NCBI GenBank assembly: GCA_963281255.1
Contig: OY725501.1
Span: 2,395,674-2,459,673, forward strand
Direction of reading: 5' to 3'
From: Aphrocallistes beatrix
Lineage: Eukaryota > Porifera > Hexactinellida > Sceptrulophora > Aphrocallistidae
DNA: 64,000 nucleotides
The notes under the pieces are model-generated. The model saw only the letters and a program-made list of their open reading frames with translations. It was not told the origin of the DNA and did not search any database. Numbering within the stretch: position 1 is the stretch's first letter; every line of letters starts with the position of its first letter. The translations under genes were made by a program, and so were the position numbers. Positions 33,541-45,280 of the stretch are shown here, piece by piece.

Positions 33541-33890
33541 TAAAAGAAAGATAAATTTGAGTATCATCGGCATAGCAGTGCATGTCGGGGAGGTGAGACC
33601 TAATGATATCAAAGAGCGAGCTGGTATAAAGAGTGAAGAGAAGGGGACCAAGGCAGGAACCTTAGGGGAACGGGGATGCTGTATTTAACGGGAGTGTCGA
33701 GTGAATTTGAACCGCGGATGGAAATGGATTGGGTTCTGCCGGAGAGATAGGATTTTGACCAAGAGGGAGAAGTATCACAAATCCCGAAATGTGTAGGAAG
33801 GTGTGTGAGTAGGATAGAATGGTCAACGGTGTCAAATGCATAGCTGAGATCCGAGGACGAGAAGTGTCACGTGTTTTTGGTTCATGTAGA
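33540..33890 (-). pseudogene. LINE reverse-transcriptase fragment
   Basis: Minus strand reading shows non-LTR RT motifs: AFDTVDHSILL, WSKSYLSGRTQS, a decayed 'PQGS.LGPLLF' region with frameshifts, then [13 protein letters not shown] carrying the YADD catalytic motif (about 33535-33585). It runs directly into the gypsy-like gag sequence, so one has broken the other. 5' and 3' parts are absent. Confidence 0.72.
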
Positions 33891-34469
33891 AGAGGATGCC
33901 ATTGGCTACCTTCAGGAGAGCACTACATTTAGACTTGGTAACTGCGTGCAGGGAGATTATAGTTCCCACATATCCCTATTGCTTGGATGGTGTACTATGT
34001 CCGTCCTTGAGTGCGTTAGTTAATTTGTACATCTGTACGTGCGAATCAGCAGATTTAATTATAACACTCTGGTTCTTCTGCATTATCGGTCTCTGACCGA
34101 CATTTTTTATAGACACACGTCATTTGAGATTCGCTACATCACAGAGGGAAAACTGGAGTATCATCATATTATTTTATGCTCCTATTCTTCGGATCATTGA
34201 AAATTTTATAATGAAATTAATGTTCAACTCATCAAAAACACTTAATAATCATGTCAACTAAGCGAATTTCGCTGTACGTAATAAATTTTATTTAATTTCG
34301 AAAAAATTGATATTTGTAGTGTATACTTGCCTATTGTTTTATGCGCATGCGCGTCGTTGTTGTGGCGCATGCGCCTCGTCGATTTTAATATAGGGAGATT
34401 CCTGCTTTTAACCTCCTCGTTTAATTATATTATTAACAGAATCAAAATGTATGCATGTTGTGCAAATAC

Positions 34470-34816
34470 CAGTGTTGTCATCATACAAGTATCATGAACA
34501 AAGTTCATAGATTTTACCATTTTCATGAACTTTTGAGTTGTGGCATGAACCATGAACTTTGCATGAACCTTTTCAGTTTCGTAAATTGTCACATAATTAA
34601 TTCAATATTGTCTATATTTCTCCGTTAAAACAAGTTAATATTTACGAGGAATCTTTACTAAAACTAGGGTTCCATATTATATATCAAACTGAGGTTTTAC
34701 TATTGACATGAACTTGGCAAGAATTTTCTACTTTTGACATGAACATGGTATGAACTTGGCAGGAACATTTGTAGGTATGCGACACAACATGCTAAACAAC
34801 TCATCGGGCAACACTG
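34470..34816. mobile_element. hAT-like MITE upstream of actin copy 1
   Basis: It begins CAGTGTTGTCATCATA and ends, reversed, CAGTGTTGCCCGATG. The interior repeats CATGAACTT-type words. The upstream region of actin copy 2 (about 45717-45870) aligns on both sides of it but lacks it, so it entered after the duplication. No exact 8-bp duplication is evident. Confidence 0.65.
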
Positions 34817-34926
34817 TCTAATATTTAGGGAACACAATTTGTCAAATTCATTGTGTGATAGTTTTCGCTCTAGATACTTTCTTAAGATAATCTAGATCTT
34901 TAGAGTTTGTGCATACAGCCGTGAGG

Positions 34927-36054
34927 ATGGCAGAAGAAGAAGAAGAGTATAGAACCGTAGTAATTGACAACGGATCTGGTACAATCAAAGCAGGGTTCGC
35001 CGGAGACTTCACTCCCCACACTGTCTTCCCGTCAATCGTAGGGAGATCACGCATGCCCCATGTCATGGTCGGTTTGAATATGAAGGATTCATATATTGGG
35101 AAAGAAGCTAAAGCGAAACGCGGATTCCTCTGCCTGAAGTATCCAGTCGAATTCGGAATAGTAACCGGGTGGGATGAGATGGAGAAGCTATGGCATCATA
35201 CATTCTACAACGAACTGCGTGTAGCACCTGAAGAGCACTGTGTGCTACTCACAGAACCACCTCTCAATCCTAGAGCCAGTCGGGAGAAGACAACACAAAT
35301 AATGTTCGAGACTTTCAACACTCCCTCTCTCTGCCTCGCACTCACCTCAGAACTGGCTGCCTTCGCATGCGGTAGAACCACTGGGCTGGTGATCGACTCA
35401 GGAGAAGGAGTCACTCACACTGTTCCTGTTTTCAAGGGACATGCCATCAGACAGGCTGTACTACGGATGGACATAGCTGGACGTGATTTGACTGATTATA
35501 TGACTAGAATCTTTTGTGAACGCGGTTACTCCTTCTGCACATCAGCCGAGCGAGAAATAGTCCATGACATGAAAGATAAGTTAGGTTATGTCGCTCTTGA
35601 TTATGAGACTGAGATGGGTAAGGAGCAAGAAGTGGAGAGGAACTACGAGCTGGCTGATGCAGGAAGTGTGCTCACGATAGGCAATGAGAGGTTCCGCTGT
35701 TCTGAACCTCTTTTCAACCCATCACTGATCGGACTGAGTGCTGCGGGCATACAAGACCTCGTGTACAACTCCATAATGAAGTGTGACTGTGACATCCGTA
35801 ATAATCTGTGCGCAAACATAATCCTGTCAGGTGGCAGCACTCTGTTCCCTGGCATGGGAGAGCGCATTCAGAGAGAGATCTCTAAACTAGCTCCACCCAA
35901 CACTAAAGTCAATGTACTCTCAGATCCTGAGAGGAGATACAGTAGCTGGAAAGGAGGGTCTGTTCTAGCCTCCATGGACCAGTTCGAGAGAATGTGTGTA
36001 TCTAAGGAAGAATATGACGAGTATGGACCGAGTGTCATAAAGAGATGTTTTTAA
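34927..36054 (+). CDS. Divergent actin, copy 1
   Basis: A 375-residue intronless actin-fold protein. Conserved: phosphate loop DNGSG (14-18), [62 protein letters not shown] and C-terminal KRCF. Divergent at usually invariant sites: Phe (76) where actin has methyl-His73, Thr (140) where actin has Gln137, and Glu (160) in DSGEGVTH where actin has Asp157. The N-terminus MAEEEEEY is acidic as in actin. I chose the ATG at 34927 because an upstream ATG (34909) is absent from copy 2. Conserved filament residues argue for an actin rather than an ARP. Whether it polymerises is unknown. Confidence 0.9.
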   Translation: MAEEEEEYRTVVIDNGSGTIKAGFAGDFTPHTVFPSIVGRSRMPHVMVGLNMKDSYIGKEAKAKRGFLCLKYPVEFGIVTGWDEMEKLWHHTFYNELRVAPEEHCVLLTEPPLNPRASREKTTQIMFETFNTPSLCLALTSELAAFACGRTTGLVIDSGEGVTHTVPVFKGHAIRQAVLRMDIAGRDLTDYMTRIFCERGYSFCTSAEREIVHDMKDKLGYVALDYETEMGKEQEVERNYELADAGSVLTIGNERFRCSEPLFNPSLIGLSAAGIQDLVYNSIMKCDCDIRNNLCANIILSGGSTLFPGMGERIQREISKLAPPNTKVNVLSDPERRYSSWKGGSVLASMDQFERMCVSKEEYDEYGPSVIKRCF

Positions 36055-36616
36055 GCTGATGCAACTTTGCATAATTATGCGAGGAATAATATTATCAACG
36101 ATGTCGAATTTCGCAAATATATATGTACGTAAAAATCGAGAATCAAGGTCACTGCTTCTGTAAAAAATGTCTTCATAATCAATGTTCTATGACGATTTAG
36201 CACCAGATACCTTTCATTCACTATGGAAATATTTCATAAATCCATCGAATTAATTATCAGAAACGAGAGAAAGTTATTATTTCACGAGATCAAATTAGGT
36301 ATATTCTGCAAAATCACCCAAAATTGCATTTTTTTTTCACATCACCAAAAATCTGATCCAAATAGTTCTCAATATGTACTGATATAAACATCTTATATTT
36401 CTATAAATTAAGAGTGTCCGAGGGAAATGTGAGAACCAATTTTTCCTAGAATTTGAAGACTCTATAATGATCATTTGAAAAGCAGTGGGCCCTAATTCTC
36501 GCTGCGTGCTAGGACACATTTTCCCCATAAAAATCACCCTACAAAACACAATTCCAGGTCTTAGACTCAAAAATCTTTTATGATCATTGAAAATATTCGA
36601 ATTACAATCTCTAAAG

Positions 36617-38804
36617 CAGTGGTTACCAAACTGGGGGGAATTCCCCTCTGGGGGGGGGGGGATTTGATCATTTTGAGGGGGGAATGATATGATTAAGAAA
36701 TCTCAAAACTAAATTTCTAAATATCATATTGTATGATCATCCACTCACTCGAAAATAGTACAATGCGACCAATGCAGACTTAGAGTCGTGATTTATTTCC
36801 TATTAAGATTTCAAATCGTAAAGTTTCAGAAATAAGATCACAAATTATTCACTTCACAGCTAAATTCAAGTTAAATATCAATTTCACACTCAACGACAAC
36901 TACAGAACTAACCAGAAACCTATTATGTTATTGTGATTGAGATCATGTCATTTCAAGGATTCGCCAAACCAAAAACGATATACATTGAAGGCACTATATA
37001 TATGCTTACCCACAGGATAAAATTATAACAAAAGTAAATAACTATGGCTATGGTAGCAAAGAAACGAAAGTATAATGACGACTACCTGCAACTGGGATTT
37101 ACAAGCATCACAATTGGAGGAATCAAAAGCCACAATGCGTGATTTGCCATAAAGTGCTGACAGCTGATAGCATGAGGCCTAATAAACTTAAGGCGCATTT
37201 GGAGAGTGTTCATCCAACATATGTACACAAAGATCTCAGGTCCCTTCAGCACTTAGAACGATCTCTTAAAGCTGCACGTTTTGATTCAACAGGAAGATTT
37301 CAACAGCAAAATGAGGCTGCGTTGGCAGCATCCTATGAAATTTCCCAAACGATTGCCAAGGCAAAGAAACCTCACACCATTGGTGAAACTCTCATAGCCC
37401 CGTGTGTGGAAATTATTGTCGAAAGGATGCTCGGAGATCATTCAAAGAAAGTAGCTCAGGTGTCATTGTCAAATACTACAATCCAACGGCGTATATTGTA
37501 TCTTGACGAGGATATCGAAGATCAAGTTGTTGCAGCCATTAATAAAAGCCCAGTATTCGCGATCCAACTCGATGAATCTACAGATGTTGAATCCCTTTCC
37601 CAGCTTATCTCATATGTTCGATATATTGATCATGGCAATATGAAGACGGAATTCCTATTCTGCAAACCACTGAAAACTACTGCAAGAGCTGACGACATTT
37701 TCGACATCATTAATATCTACTTTCAATCTCATAATATTGATTGGAAGAATTAGTTTTCTGCACTACAGATGGAGCCCCAGCTATGATGGGGAAGAAGACA
37801 GGAGTCATTACCCGTGTTAAAAATATGTCACCAGACATGATTGGAAATCATTGCTGGCTTCACAGACAAGTTTTATCATCGAAAGCAATGCCGGAAGAAC
37901 CGTCAGCAGTCTTCAATAAAGTCACTGAAACGATTAACGCCATAAAATCAAGTGCAACTAACTCTCGTCTTTTTACCCAACTGTATCAAGATAATAAAGC
38001 TGAGTATGAAAGGCTTTTATATTTTACTGCAGTCAGATGGTTGTCACGAGGTAAAGCAGTTCTGCGTGTGTTCGAGTTGAGATCTGAAATAGCAGATTTC
38101 CTTGACTACAAGGGTCATCGTCTGGGCTATTGCTTCAAAGATAGTGATTTCGTCGCCAAAGTTGCATATCTTACAGACATTTTTTCAGCTTTAAATAGTA
38201 TTAACAAGTCACTTCAAGGGAGAAACATTACAATGTTTGAGGTCAGTGATAAGCTGACTGCATTCTTTGAAAAATTGAAACTATGGCAAAGAAGAGTGGA
38301 TCGTGGACAGCTAGAACATTTTCAACATCTTCAATACTATCTTGAATCAGAAAAACTGGAGTGTACCTTTAGATATCTGATCTCAGAGCACATTGAAATA
38401 CTAAAAACACACTTAGCAGAGTTTTGGATCGCACGTTTAGGTGAATATCCTCTCCTTGCGAAAGAAGCAGTAAAACTACTGGTGGGTTTTCCAACGTTTT
38501 GGGAGTGTGAGGTTGCATTTAGCCAAATGAGTGTCATCAAAACTAAGAATAGGAACAGGTTAAATGTGGAGCCAGATATTAGAGTTGCACTTAGTTCAAC
38601 TTCACCAAGAATTGACTACATAGTGAAGAACAAAATCAAACAAGCACATCCATCTCATTAGCAATATTATTAATTAACATACAAACAACTAATTTAATAT
38701 TATATTTATTCAGTCCACAAATTACAATGTCTTTTGAGAGGGGGGGATACTCTATTAAACCTTGCAAAAGGGGGGAATCATTCAAAAAAGTTTGGGAACC
38801 ACTG
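36617..38804 (+). mobile_element. Near-complete hAT element (ZBED5-like)
   Basis: Ends CAGTGGTTACCAAAC and, reversed, CAGTGGTTCCCAAAC with the perfect 8-bp duplication CTCTAAAG (36609-36616, 38805-38812). The left end carries a run of about 12 G. It contains a single transposase gene. Confidence 0.9.
37044..38661 (+). pseudogene. hAT transposase, two frameshifts
   Basis: The ATG at 37044 starts a BED-type zinc finger (CVICHKVL...LKAHLESVH) that is broken by a frameshift near 37125-37140. The long frame 37139-37753 holds FAIQLDESTDV. A second frameshift near 37745 leads to 37741-38661, with FCTTDGAPAMMGKK, the RW motif AVRWLSRGKAVLRVFEL, and the C-terminal hAT dimerisation region (AFSQMSVIKTKNRNRLNVEP). 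This matches the ZBED5/SCAND3-like branch of hAT transposases. Motifs are otherwise intact, so inactivation looks recent. Confidence 0.85.
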
Positions 38805-38814
38805 CTCTAAAGGG

Positions 38815-39165
38815 ATTGCATGCATTTGCCAGAATGGACATTTGCAGAATTGTCACTTGTCAGAATGGACTTTTGTAGAATTGTCACTTGTCAGAATGGA
38901 TAATTGTAGAATTGCCATATGAGAAAATTCCGCTTTCTTCCCTTTCTCATAGATATCTCACCACAAAATGCTACAAACCAGGGTCACTGTCGTAAAATGC
39001 CACTCCGTCACCCCCTCGGTTCAGAAATGCCAAGTGACAATTCTGCAAAAGTCCATTCTGACAAATGACCATTCTGCAAAAGTCCATTCTGACAAATGAT
39101 AATTCTGCAAATGTCCATTCTGACAACTGACAACTTAAAGATTCTGACAAATGCAGCTTGCCCCT
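38815..39165. repeat. Inverted arrays of a ~31-bp unit
   Basis: The left part (38830-38920) repeats units of the type CAGAATGGACTTTTGTAGAA + TTGTCACTTGT. The right part (39030-39150) repeats the reverse complement. The ends read GCATGCATTTGCCAGAATG and, reversed, GCTGCATTTGTCAGAAT. A tandem-repeat MITE; class unknown. Confidence 0.65.
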
Positions 39166-39252
39166 CTAAAGACCATAATAACTAAGATTGTTTGAGTATA
39201 AGAAATTTTATACTTAATGAAGCTGTCACAGAACTTATGAGCCACCCTGTAC

Positions 39253-39505
39253 TGTTGAGATTGACACTCCGCGAAATAGATTCGTCAAAGTAGGAAGTTA
39301 TGAGAGAGAGAGAGATATGATAACTATTTGTAAGAGAACTAGTACATACTGTTAAGGAGTGCTCAATAGCTTGTAATAAATAGAAATACAAATAATTATG
39401 TGAAGCTAAACAATAAATCCTAAGCTACAACCTAGGATAGATCGTCATAGTAATTGACCTATAATACTAAGTGGTTCTGCAATAAAGCGAGTGATCGCTA
39501 CATCA
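39253..39505 (-). repeat. LTR of a truncated gypsy element (minus)
   Basis: Minus strand begins TGATGTAGCGATCACTCGC directly after the purine tract AGAGGGGAG and ends CTCAACA, giving TG...CA termini. The partner LTR was not found. A mariner-type end (CAGGGTGGCTCA) abuts it at 39240-39250. Confidence 0.65.
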
Positions 39506-40110
39506 CTCCCCTCTAAAATGAATCCGGTCCGACCCAACTGCTTCTGAGTGCTCCCCCAACCTGTACACATAATCATCGTAACATTTAGCCTTACGAATGC
39601 GTAATGGATATCTCCTTTCGCTCACCAGGTTTTCTTCCTGTTCGTTTGTCTCTGTTTCCGTTTGACTAGGTATGACTAGGTATGAGGTCATCGTCTGGTG
39701 CCTCTAAACCCACATTTTCTGCTTCGTGCTCTTCCCCTTCTGAGCACTCCATCTCTGTTTCCCCTTGCATATGGGCAGTGGTTACTACGATACCTTTGCT
39801 GGCATCGTACTCCTTGCACCGACTAGCGTGCACCCATCTGCCTTTGTTGAATCTTGATGCTGGTGTTTCTAACGTTCAAAACAAGGTACGGTCCCTGGAA
39901 CTTCGGGTCTAGCGAATCCTTCCAGAACTCGTTTCTTTCCATTACTTGATAGCTGGGGCCTGGCTCCTTCGTTGCGTACGTAATTCCTCTTAGCTTTACA
40001 CTGTTTGTCGTTTTCCCGCGCTAGCGCCTCCAGCTCTGCTTTAATTACCTCAGTCGTTCCACTTGCTAATCCTAGCTGGGTAACTCTGACCACTGCTTGG
40101 TTCCCATGCT
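39506..40110 (-). pseudogene. Gypsy integrase C-terminus, degraded
   Basis: Minus-strand readings in several frames: a segment rich in KAKRNYVRNEG (39869-40093), then the GPY/F-like DPKFQGPYLVLNVRN (about 39860-39905), and a tail with RRYPLRIRKAKCYDDYVY (39503-39691) typical of the end of gypsy pol, leading into the LTR. Only the 3' part of the element remains. Confidence 0.65.
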
Positions 40111-40544
40111 AGCATCTATCGGTGAAGTGGGCTGTCTACCGTCATTAGCAGTTGCGCTGACAACTTCATTGACGCGTCAATTGCGCATGATCTATCATCA
40201 CTTTGCACATACGTAATATGTAAAAATCACTTAAAATATTTCTATATATGTAAAACTATTCCAAAAATTAATGTCGCTAAAACCTCAACATTGCATTGAA
40301 TTTTTAGTGCAAAAAGCCTCATTTCGCTCATTTTTTGTCTCCACAACTAAAACGCCTCGGACCGAGCAGAGAATCCTATCAATCGGAACTAAAAGCCTCC
40401 ATTCTTCACCATTGGGATTGTATTCCTCCCTAATGTGTCAATTGATCATGTGCAATGTGCAATTGATCATGCGCAATGTGATGATTGCGCATGCGCAATG
40501 GACTTTTTAATATATGACCCCCAACCAAGTCCGCCATATTCAAG

Positions 40545-41658
40545 ATGGTGAAGTTTCAATATGCAGGCACTGTTAAAAACCTTAATAAGAAGTGTGAAGA
40601 CAGAGAAACTCATTCTAGAAGAAAGAGACGCCACACGTCCCAAGTTATTGCTATGGTTCGAGAGTTGGTTGAACAGTCACCGAAACGATCGACCAGAAAA
40701 AGGTCACAAACCTTGTCCATATCAAGGTCTACAATGATGAGAGTGATGACCGAAGATCTGGGCATGTTCCCATACCGGATACAAACACATCAAAAGCTTT
40801 CTGAAGTTGATAAGGATAGGAGAAAGGAGATGGCAAAAGTTCTGGTTCACAAGATTGAGGAGTCTGACACATTTTTGACGAATCTCTGGACAACTGACGA
40901 GGCCCACTTTCACTTAGACGGTCAAGTGAATTCAAAAAATAATGTCTATTGGGGTACTTCGCCTCCTGTAGAAGTTGCTGAAAGACCACTCCATTCATTT
41001 TTAAGGTCACAGCATGGGTTGCGATATCTTCAATAGGGATTATTGGCCATTCTTTTTCGAGAGGAATCGAGTGGCTGTAACCGTGAACTCAGCTCAGAAC
41101 GATACGTTGAGGTTCTTGAAAAGTTTTGGACAGAGCTTCAGAAAAGATTCAACTCTACCTTGAACAGACAATGGTTCCAGGAGGACGGTGCAACGCCCAT
41201 ACTGCCAATGTCAGCATTGAATGGCTGTAGCAGCACTTCAAGAAGGGAATTGTTTGCAAACGGTGTCAAATTGAGTGGCCACCCCATTCTCCAGACCTTA
41301 GTTCCCCAGATTTTTATCTGTGGGGTCATCTCAAGAACAAAGTGTATGAAGAGAAGCCGAGAGACCTAAACCAGCTGAAAGAGAAGATCAAAGACGAGAT
41401 AAATGCAATTAAGGGGCCTGTTTTGAAAGCTGTCATGCAGAACTTCACTATCAGGATCAAAAAATGTATCGAGGTGAACGGAGGGATATATGGAGCACAT
41501 CTAATAAATCACCACTTATCCTTACATTAGAATGTTTATGCTTTGAATACGTTTAGTAGATTGTTAGAAGATTATAATTCGAGTTTCATTGACTTTGGAC
41601 AAAATTAGCTGGGCTATAGGAATTTAAAAATGGGTTTCCTTTTTTCTGAACCACCCGG
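40545..41658 (+). mobile_element. Mariner-like element, decayed transposase
   Basis: Frame 40545-41036 carries EQSPKRSTRKRSQTLSISRS (helix-turn-helix) and LWTTDEAHFHLDGQVN (first catalytic Asp). Later frames carry FQEDGA (second Asp), and, after frameshifts, PHSPDL...DFYLWGHL and a long C-terminus to about 41530. It is the DUF4817-associated mariner type seen in many invertebrates. The right end reads, reversed, CCGGGTGGTTCAGAAAAAAG; the left inverted end is missing. At least three frame changes make it inactive. Confidence 0.78.
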
Positions 41659-41672
41659 TACGCGGTATTAAT

Positions 41673-42150
41673 AACAAGCGCGCTTCGCTTGCTTGCGCTG
41701 CGCGGCTGGCGGACACTTTGTGTCCACGGGGTCACATTGGTTAATTAAAAGGGAGATAACGTCTCTAAATACGTCTGTCCTACTGTTATAATCGATATCG
41801 CATGAAAAATCACCAAATTTGTCAATTTTTAAAATTTTGATGAGTAATGATGACGTCATAACAAAGTGACGATTCATCATTTTTGGATGATAGTTGCATT
41901 ATATGTGAGGTATATCAATAATTATTATACACGTTCGATTAAAATTGCAGCCTTCTATCACTAAAAATGGCTGAGTTATGGTCGAAAAACTGAAATTTCT
42001 AATTATAAAAAAAGGTGACAATGACGTCATAAATCCATGATGAGTAGACATTTTCGTCTGAGGTCAGAACTTAGTGGAGCCATAGCCAAAAGACTCCCAC
42101 GTGCCAAAAATCAGCTTTCTGCGACTGGCAGTTTCTTCAATCAATTCGTT
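41673..42150. repeat. Hairpin-rich repeat copy
   Basis: Starts ACAAGCGCGCTTCGC, lacks part of the hairpin run, carries TGACGTCA at about 41851 and 42023, and ends TTCAATCAATTCGTTA. Same family as 4461-6050. Confidence 0.82.
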
Positions 42151-42159
42151 AAAGATGAA

Positions 42160-42742
42160 TTGTTAAAAGTGGATAAAAGCATGAAAATTGACACACTTTT
42201 ACTTTCGATACTTTTGAAAAACTTTAGGATGTGAACCACTCAATATTTTAACTTTCTGGTAAGATGACGCCTTTAAAATTGATGACGTCATCAAAAATAA
42301 TTCTAAGGGCTGTGGGCATTTAATAATCACCGGTTTTGTGAATAAATATTAGCTATTTAAATGCTTTCAAATCAATTTTTTATTGTTGTATTCGTACTCC
42401 AGGATGGGTTCAAGTACAATTTTGTGGTACTTGCACTTAAGTACTTTTCAATCGTACTTGTTTCAATCGTACTTGAAAATTTATAGCGTGCCAATTTGCA
42501 TACTTTCATCCACATTTTAACAATTTCAGGTTTAAGCCACCAGACTATTCCTATTAATTATGGCCAAACAAAAAAAAAATTCAATAGTATACATAAATCA
42601 AAAAATATTTCCATTTTATTAACAGTATTAGGATTATTTCATGGTTAGTCATATACATTTGTTCTAGGGATGCACCGGATGTTTATATCCGGTATTCGAC
42701 TTTTTTGTTCTTACCAGATATTGCTCAGTATCCGGTCGGATA
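42160..42742. repeat. Dispersed repeat and hAT-like end
   Basis: About 42160-42620 matches 19340-19720 in inverted orientation, with duplicated sub-segments (for example two versions of the CATCCAC-TTTTAACAATT region). About 42667-42742 begins TAGGGATGCACCGGAT, a sequence typical of hAT ends, and is cut by the pogo-like MITE at 42743. Confidence 0.55.
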
Positions 42743-43059
42743 CAGTACACCCTCGCTAATCCGAACAGCTCTGTGCCAATGATCGAAAAAATCGTTCGGA
42801 TTAGTGAATTTGTTCCGATTAGTGAAATAACACTAATTCAATGGGATATTAACTATAAAAAATTTGAATTGGTAGAATATTAAGGATAATATTTTGTTAT
42901 AATTGCTTTTTTAATGAGGTTTCTCAATCTTATTGAAATATATAATATTATAAACGTTGATTAAAAGCATAGAGGCGAATAAGATTATATTTCTGGTGTT
43001 CGGGTTGTAAGAATGAAGTGTTCGGATTAGCGAGGGTTCGGACTAGCGAGGGTTCACTG
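42743..43059. mobile_element. pogo-like MITE (CCCTCGCTAATCCGAAC)
   Basis: Ends CAGTACACCCTCGCTAATCC and, reversed, CAGTGAACCCTCGCTAGTCC, flanked by TA (42741-42742, 43060-43061). The right end repeats the GTTCGGAnTAGCGAGG motif twice. Confidence 0.85.
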
Positions 43060-43097
43060 TAGTGCTATTAATTGGAAAATCCATAAATTGATTTACC

Positions 43098-44925
43098 ATA
43101 ATCTATAGTATCAATATGAATTAGCTTTGATTGGGATTTAAATTACTTCTCATGTCATTACCAGGCCCGTAGCAAGCAGGTTTAAACTGGTCCGGCCTGT
43201 ACGTGGCCTTGATCCGCCAACTACAGTGACTAACTACACCCTTCATTATTGTCATTTTTATGGGAAGTCATAATACAAAGTTAATTAACTAGTATTTAAG
43301 GAAAATAGATCTATGTTCTGACCCAGCGATGAAGTTGTTCAGTACTAGCTTCTGATCTATATTATAATTTTCAGGAACGAACAGACGGACATGCAAACGT
43401 TACACACTGATCATGCCATTAGGCATCTATGTATACTAGGAGCTGCACTAAAATATAGGAGCACACTAAATTTGTTAATGGAATATGGAAGGGTTACTTT
43501 TTTTGCTATTGAGATATAAGATATCTAATTGAACTGGATGAGAATGTGTCCACCAGTTCAAAAGCTGTGACCACGCCCCTGTAATCAGCTCTCCCGATAT
43601 GTGTGATAGATATTGAATAGACTATTTAATTGCGCCAGCAGGATACCATTCCTTTTAACCTATCGGATATCCTAGCAGAGATTACTCCAATGCGCCATCA
43701 GAATTAGGATTTATTCCTTACAAATTTAGTGACTTCTTTCTTTACTTTGCGCCAGACTAAATTGCCTGATTCATTTGCGTCAGTAGTGTCTGAGTCCGGT
43801 ACGTCCCACATTCCACTCATCCTAACTTCACCACTCTCCTACGTATAAGAAGATACGAGATGCATTCTCTAGCATTTCCTAACTAATCAAGTTTTAAGAA
43901 CTTTCTTCGATTTATTCAATAAAAAATGGCTCAATTCCCTGAAGCTCTCGGATTACTCCCAGCCAAAGTGGTAGAGGAGGTACCAGGTGTCCCATGCTAC
44001 GAAGAAATGCAGCATTTAGTAGCTGTAGGGGAGAAGAAGAGGTATGGCCATAGCGACCTTGTTTGGCCGAGAGCTGTCGCTATCGATTATAAAACGAATA
44101 AAATTTATGTCACTGAACATCTCTATCGCATTTCAATCTTTTCTGAGTCGGGTGAGTTCCTAAACTCGTTCTCTCATGACTCGTGGGATCCATACGGTAT
44201 AGCGGTCCATTTAGACAATGTCTTCGTGACGGACATTGAAGGACACTTCATATTACACTTCAGAGAGTCAGAAAAGTTCCATCTCGTCGCTAAGAAAGGA
44301 GGGATAGGGTCTGAAATTGGAAAGTTCAATAAGCCTAGACAGCTCATTGTCTCTAACAACTTCGATATTTTCGTCGCAGATAGCTACAACGATCGTGTCC
44401 AAATCTTAAATAGCGATCTCGATTACCAGCGACACATCTCGCACCACTCCATGACACGACCCTGTGACGTGAAACTGACACCAAAAGAAGTGTATGTTCT
44501 CAGTTTTGAGGATTCACCTTGTCTCCACGTGTTTTCTTACGACGGAGATAAATTACGCTCTCTGCTCACTGAAGCACAGGTTTATCAGTCCTACCTCTTC
44601 TGTCTGGACGCTAAGGAGAATATAATAATCTGTGATGGTCGAATTAAAGTATTCTCAAAAGGAGGGACACTATTACACGAACTAGGGAAACAAGGTAGTG
44701 AAGTAGGAATGTTTGATTATCCACGCTTCGGATTTATTTGTGGAAATATGGCTCGTAATCCATCTGCATTGCGCACATTATATAGAACGTGTGGAATAGC
44801 TATAACGAGCAGTCTGAAATTAGTTGTTGTCTCTTCGAATGAGAAGTGTGCTTTACAAATATTTTCTTATTGATAATATTGCTGTCTTGTCAACCAATTT
44901 CTCTAAATGTTGTTTCTCTACTAGT
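43098..44925. repeat. Right arm of the 1.8-kb inverted duplication
   Basis: Reverse complement of 30518-32346, containing NHL copy 2. It differs by scattered substitutions and short indels outside the gene. Both copies keep the full reading frame. Confidence 0.88.
43926..44873 (+). CDS. NHL-repeat protein, copy 2
   Basis: A 315-residue intronless twin of the minus-strand gene at 30571-31518. Five residue changes: A/V in DL(A/V)WPR, R/E in TDI(R/E)GH, T/I in RQL(T/I)VSN, M/V in CD(M/V)KL and D/G in IICD(D/G)R. The fold is a stand-alone NHL propeller. It lies about 1 kb upstream of actin copy 2 in the same orientation, whereas copy 1 is head-to-head with actin copy 1. Function unknown. Confidence 0.82.
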   Translation: MAQFPEALGLLPAKVVEEVPGVPCYEEMQHLVAVGEKKRYGHSDLVWPRAVAIDYKTNKIYVTEHLYRISIFSESGEFLNSFSHDSWDPYGIAVHLDNVFVTDIEGHFILHFRESEKFHLVAKKGGIGSEIGKFNKPRQLIVSNNFDIFVADSYNDRVQILNSDLDYQRHISHHSMTRPCDVKLTPKEVYVLSFEDSPCLHVFSYDGDKLRSLLTEAQVYQSYLFCLDAKENIIICDGRIKVFSKGGTLLHELGKQGSEVGMFDYPRFGFICGNMARNPSALRTLYRTCGIAITSSLKLVVVSSNEKCALQIFSY

Positions 44926-45280
44926 ATTATATTAGTGCAGCTCCTAGTATAGGAGATGCCTTACGTCTTGATCGGCGTGCGACGTCTGTCCATACGTACG
45001 TAGATACGTACCTACGTAAGTACGTACGTACGTCTGCTCGCTCCTGGAAATGGTATTGGATCAAATTGCACCAAATTTGGTATATTCTTTATTAAGATTT
45101 GAACTTGGGTCCAAAATCTGTAAATCTGTAGGTATATATTATATACGTATATATCAGTAGAAATCGGATAAGACGTACCCCCTCCGGGAAGCGGAAAAGC
45201 ACCCTACTTAGTACGTACCAAGCCGAAGTACGTCTTATGATAATGTATCCACATTAATCGAGTTTTAATAGTAAAATATA

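Noticed and set aside
34340-34380. GCGCATGCGC palindromes as promoter elements of actin
   Set aside because: They lie about 550 bases upstream, are absent from the copy 2 flank, and similar words occur in unrelated sites (40470-40500).
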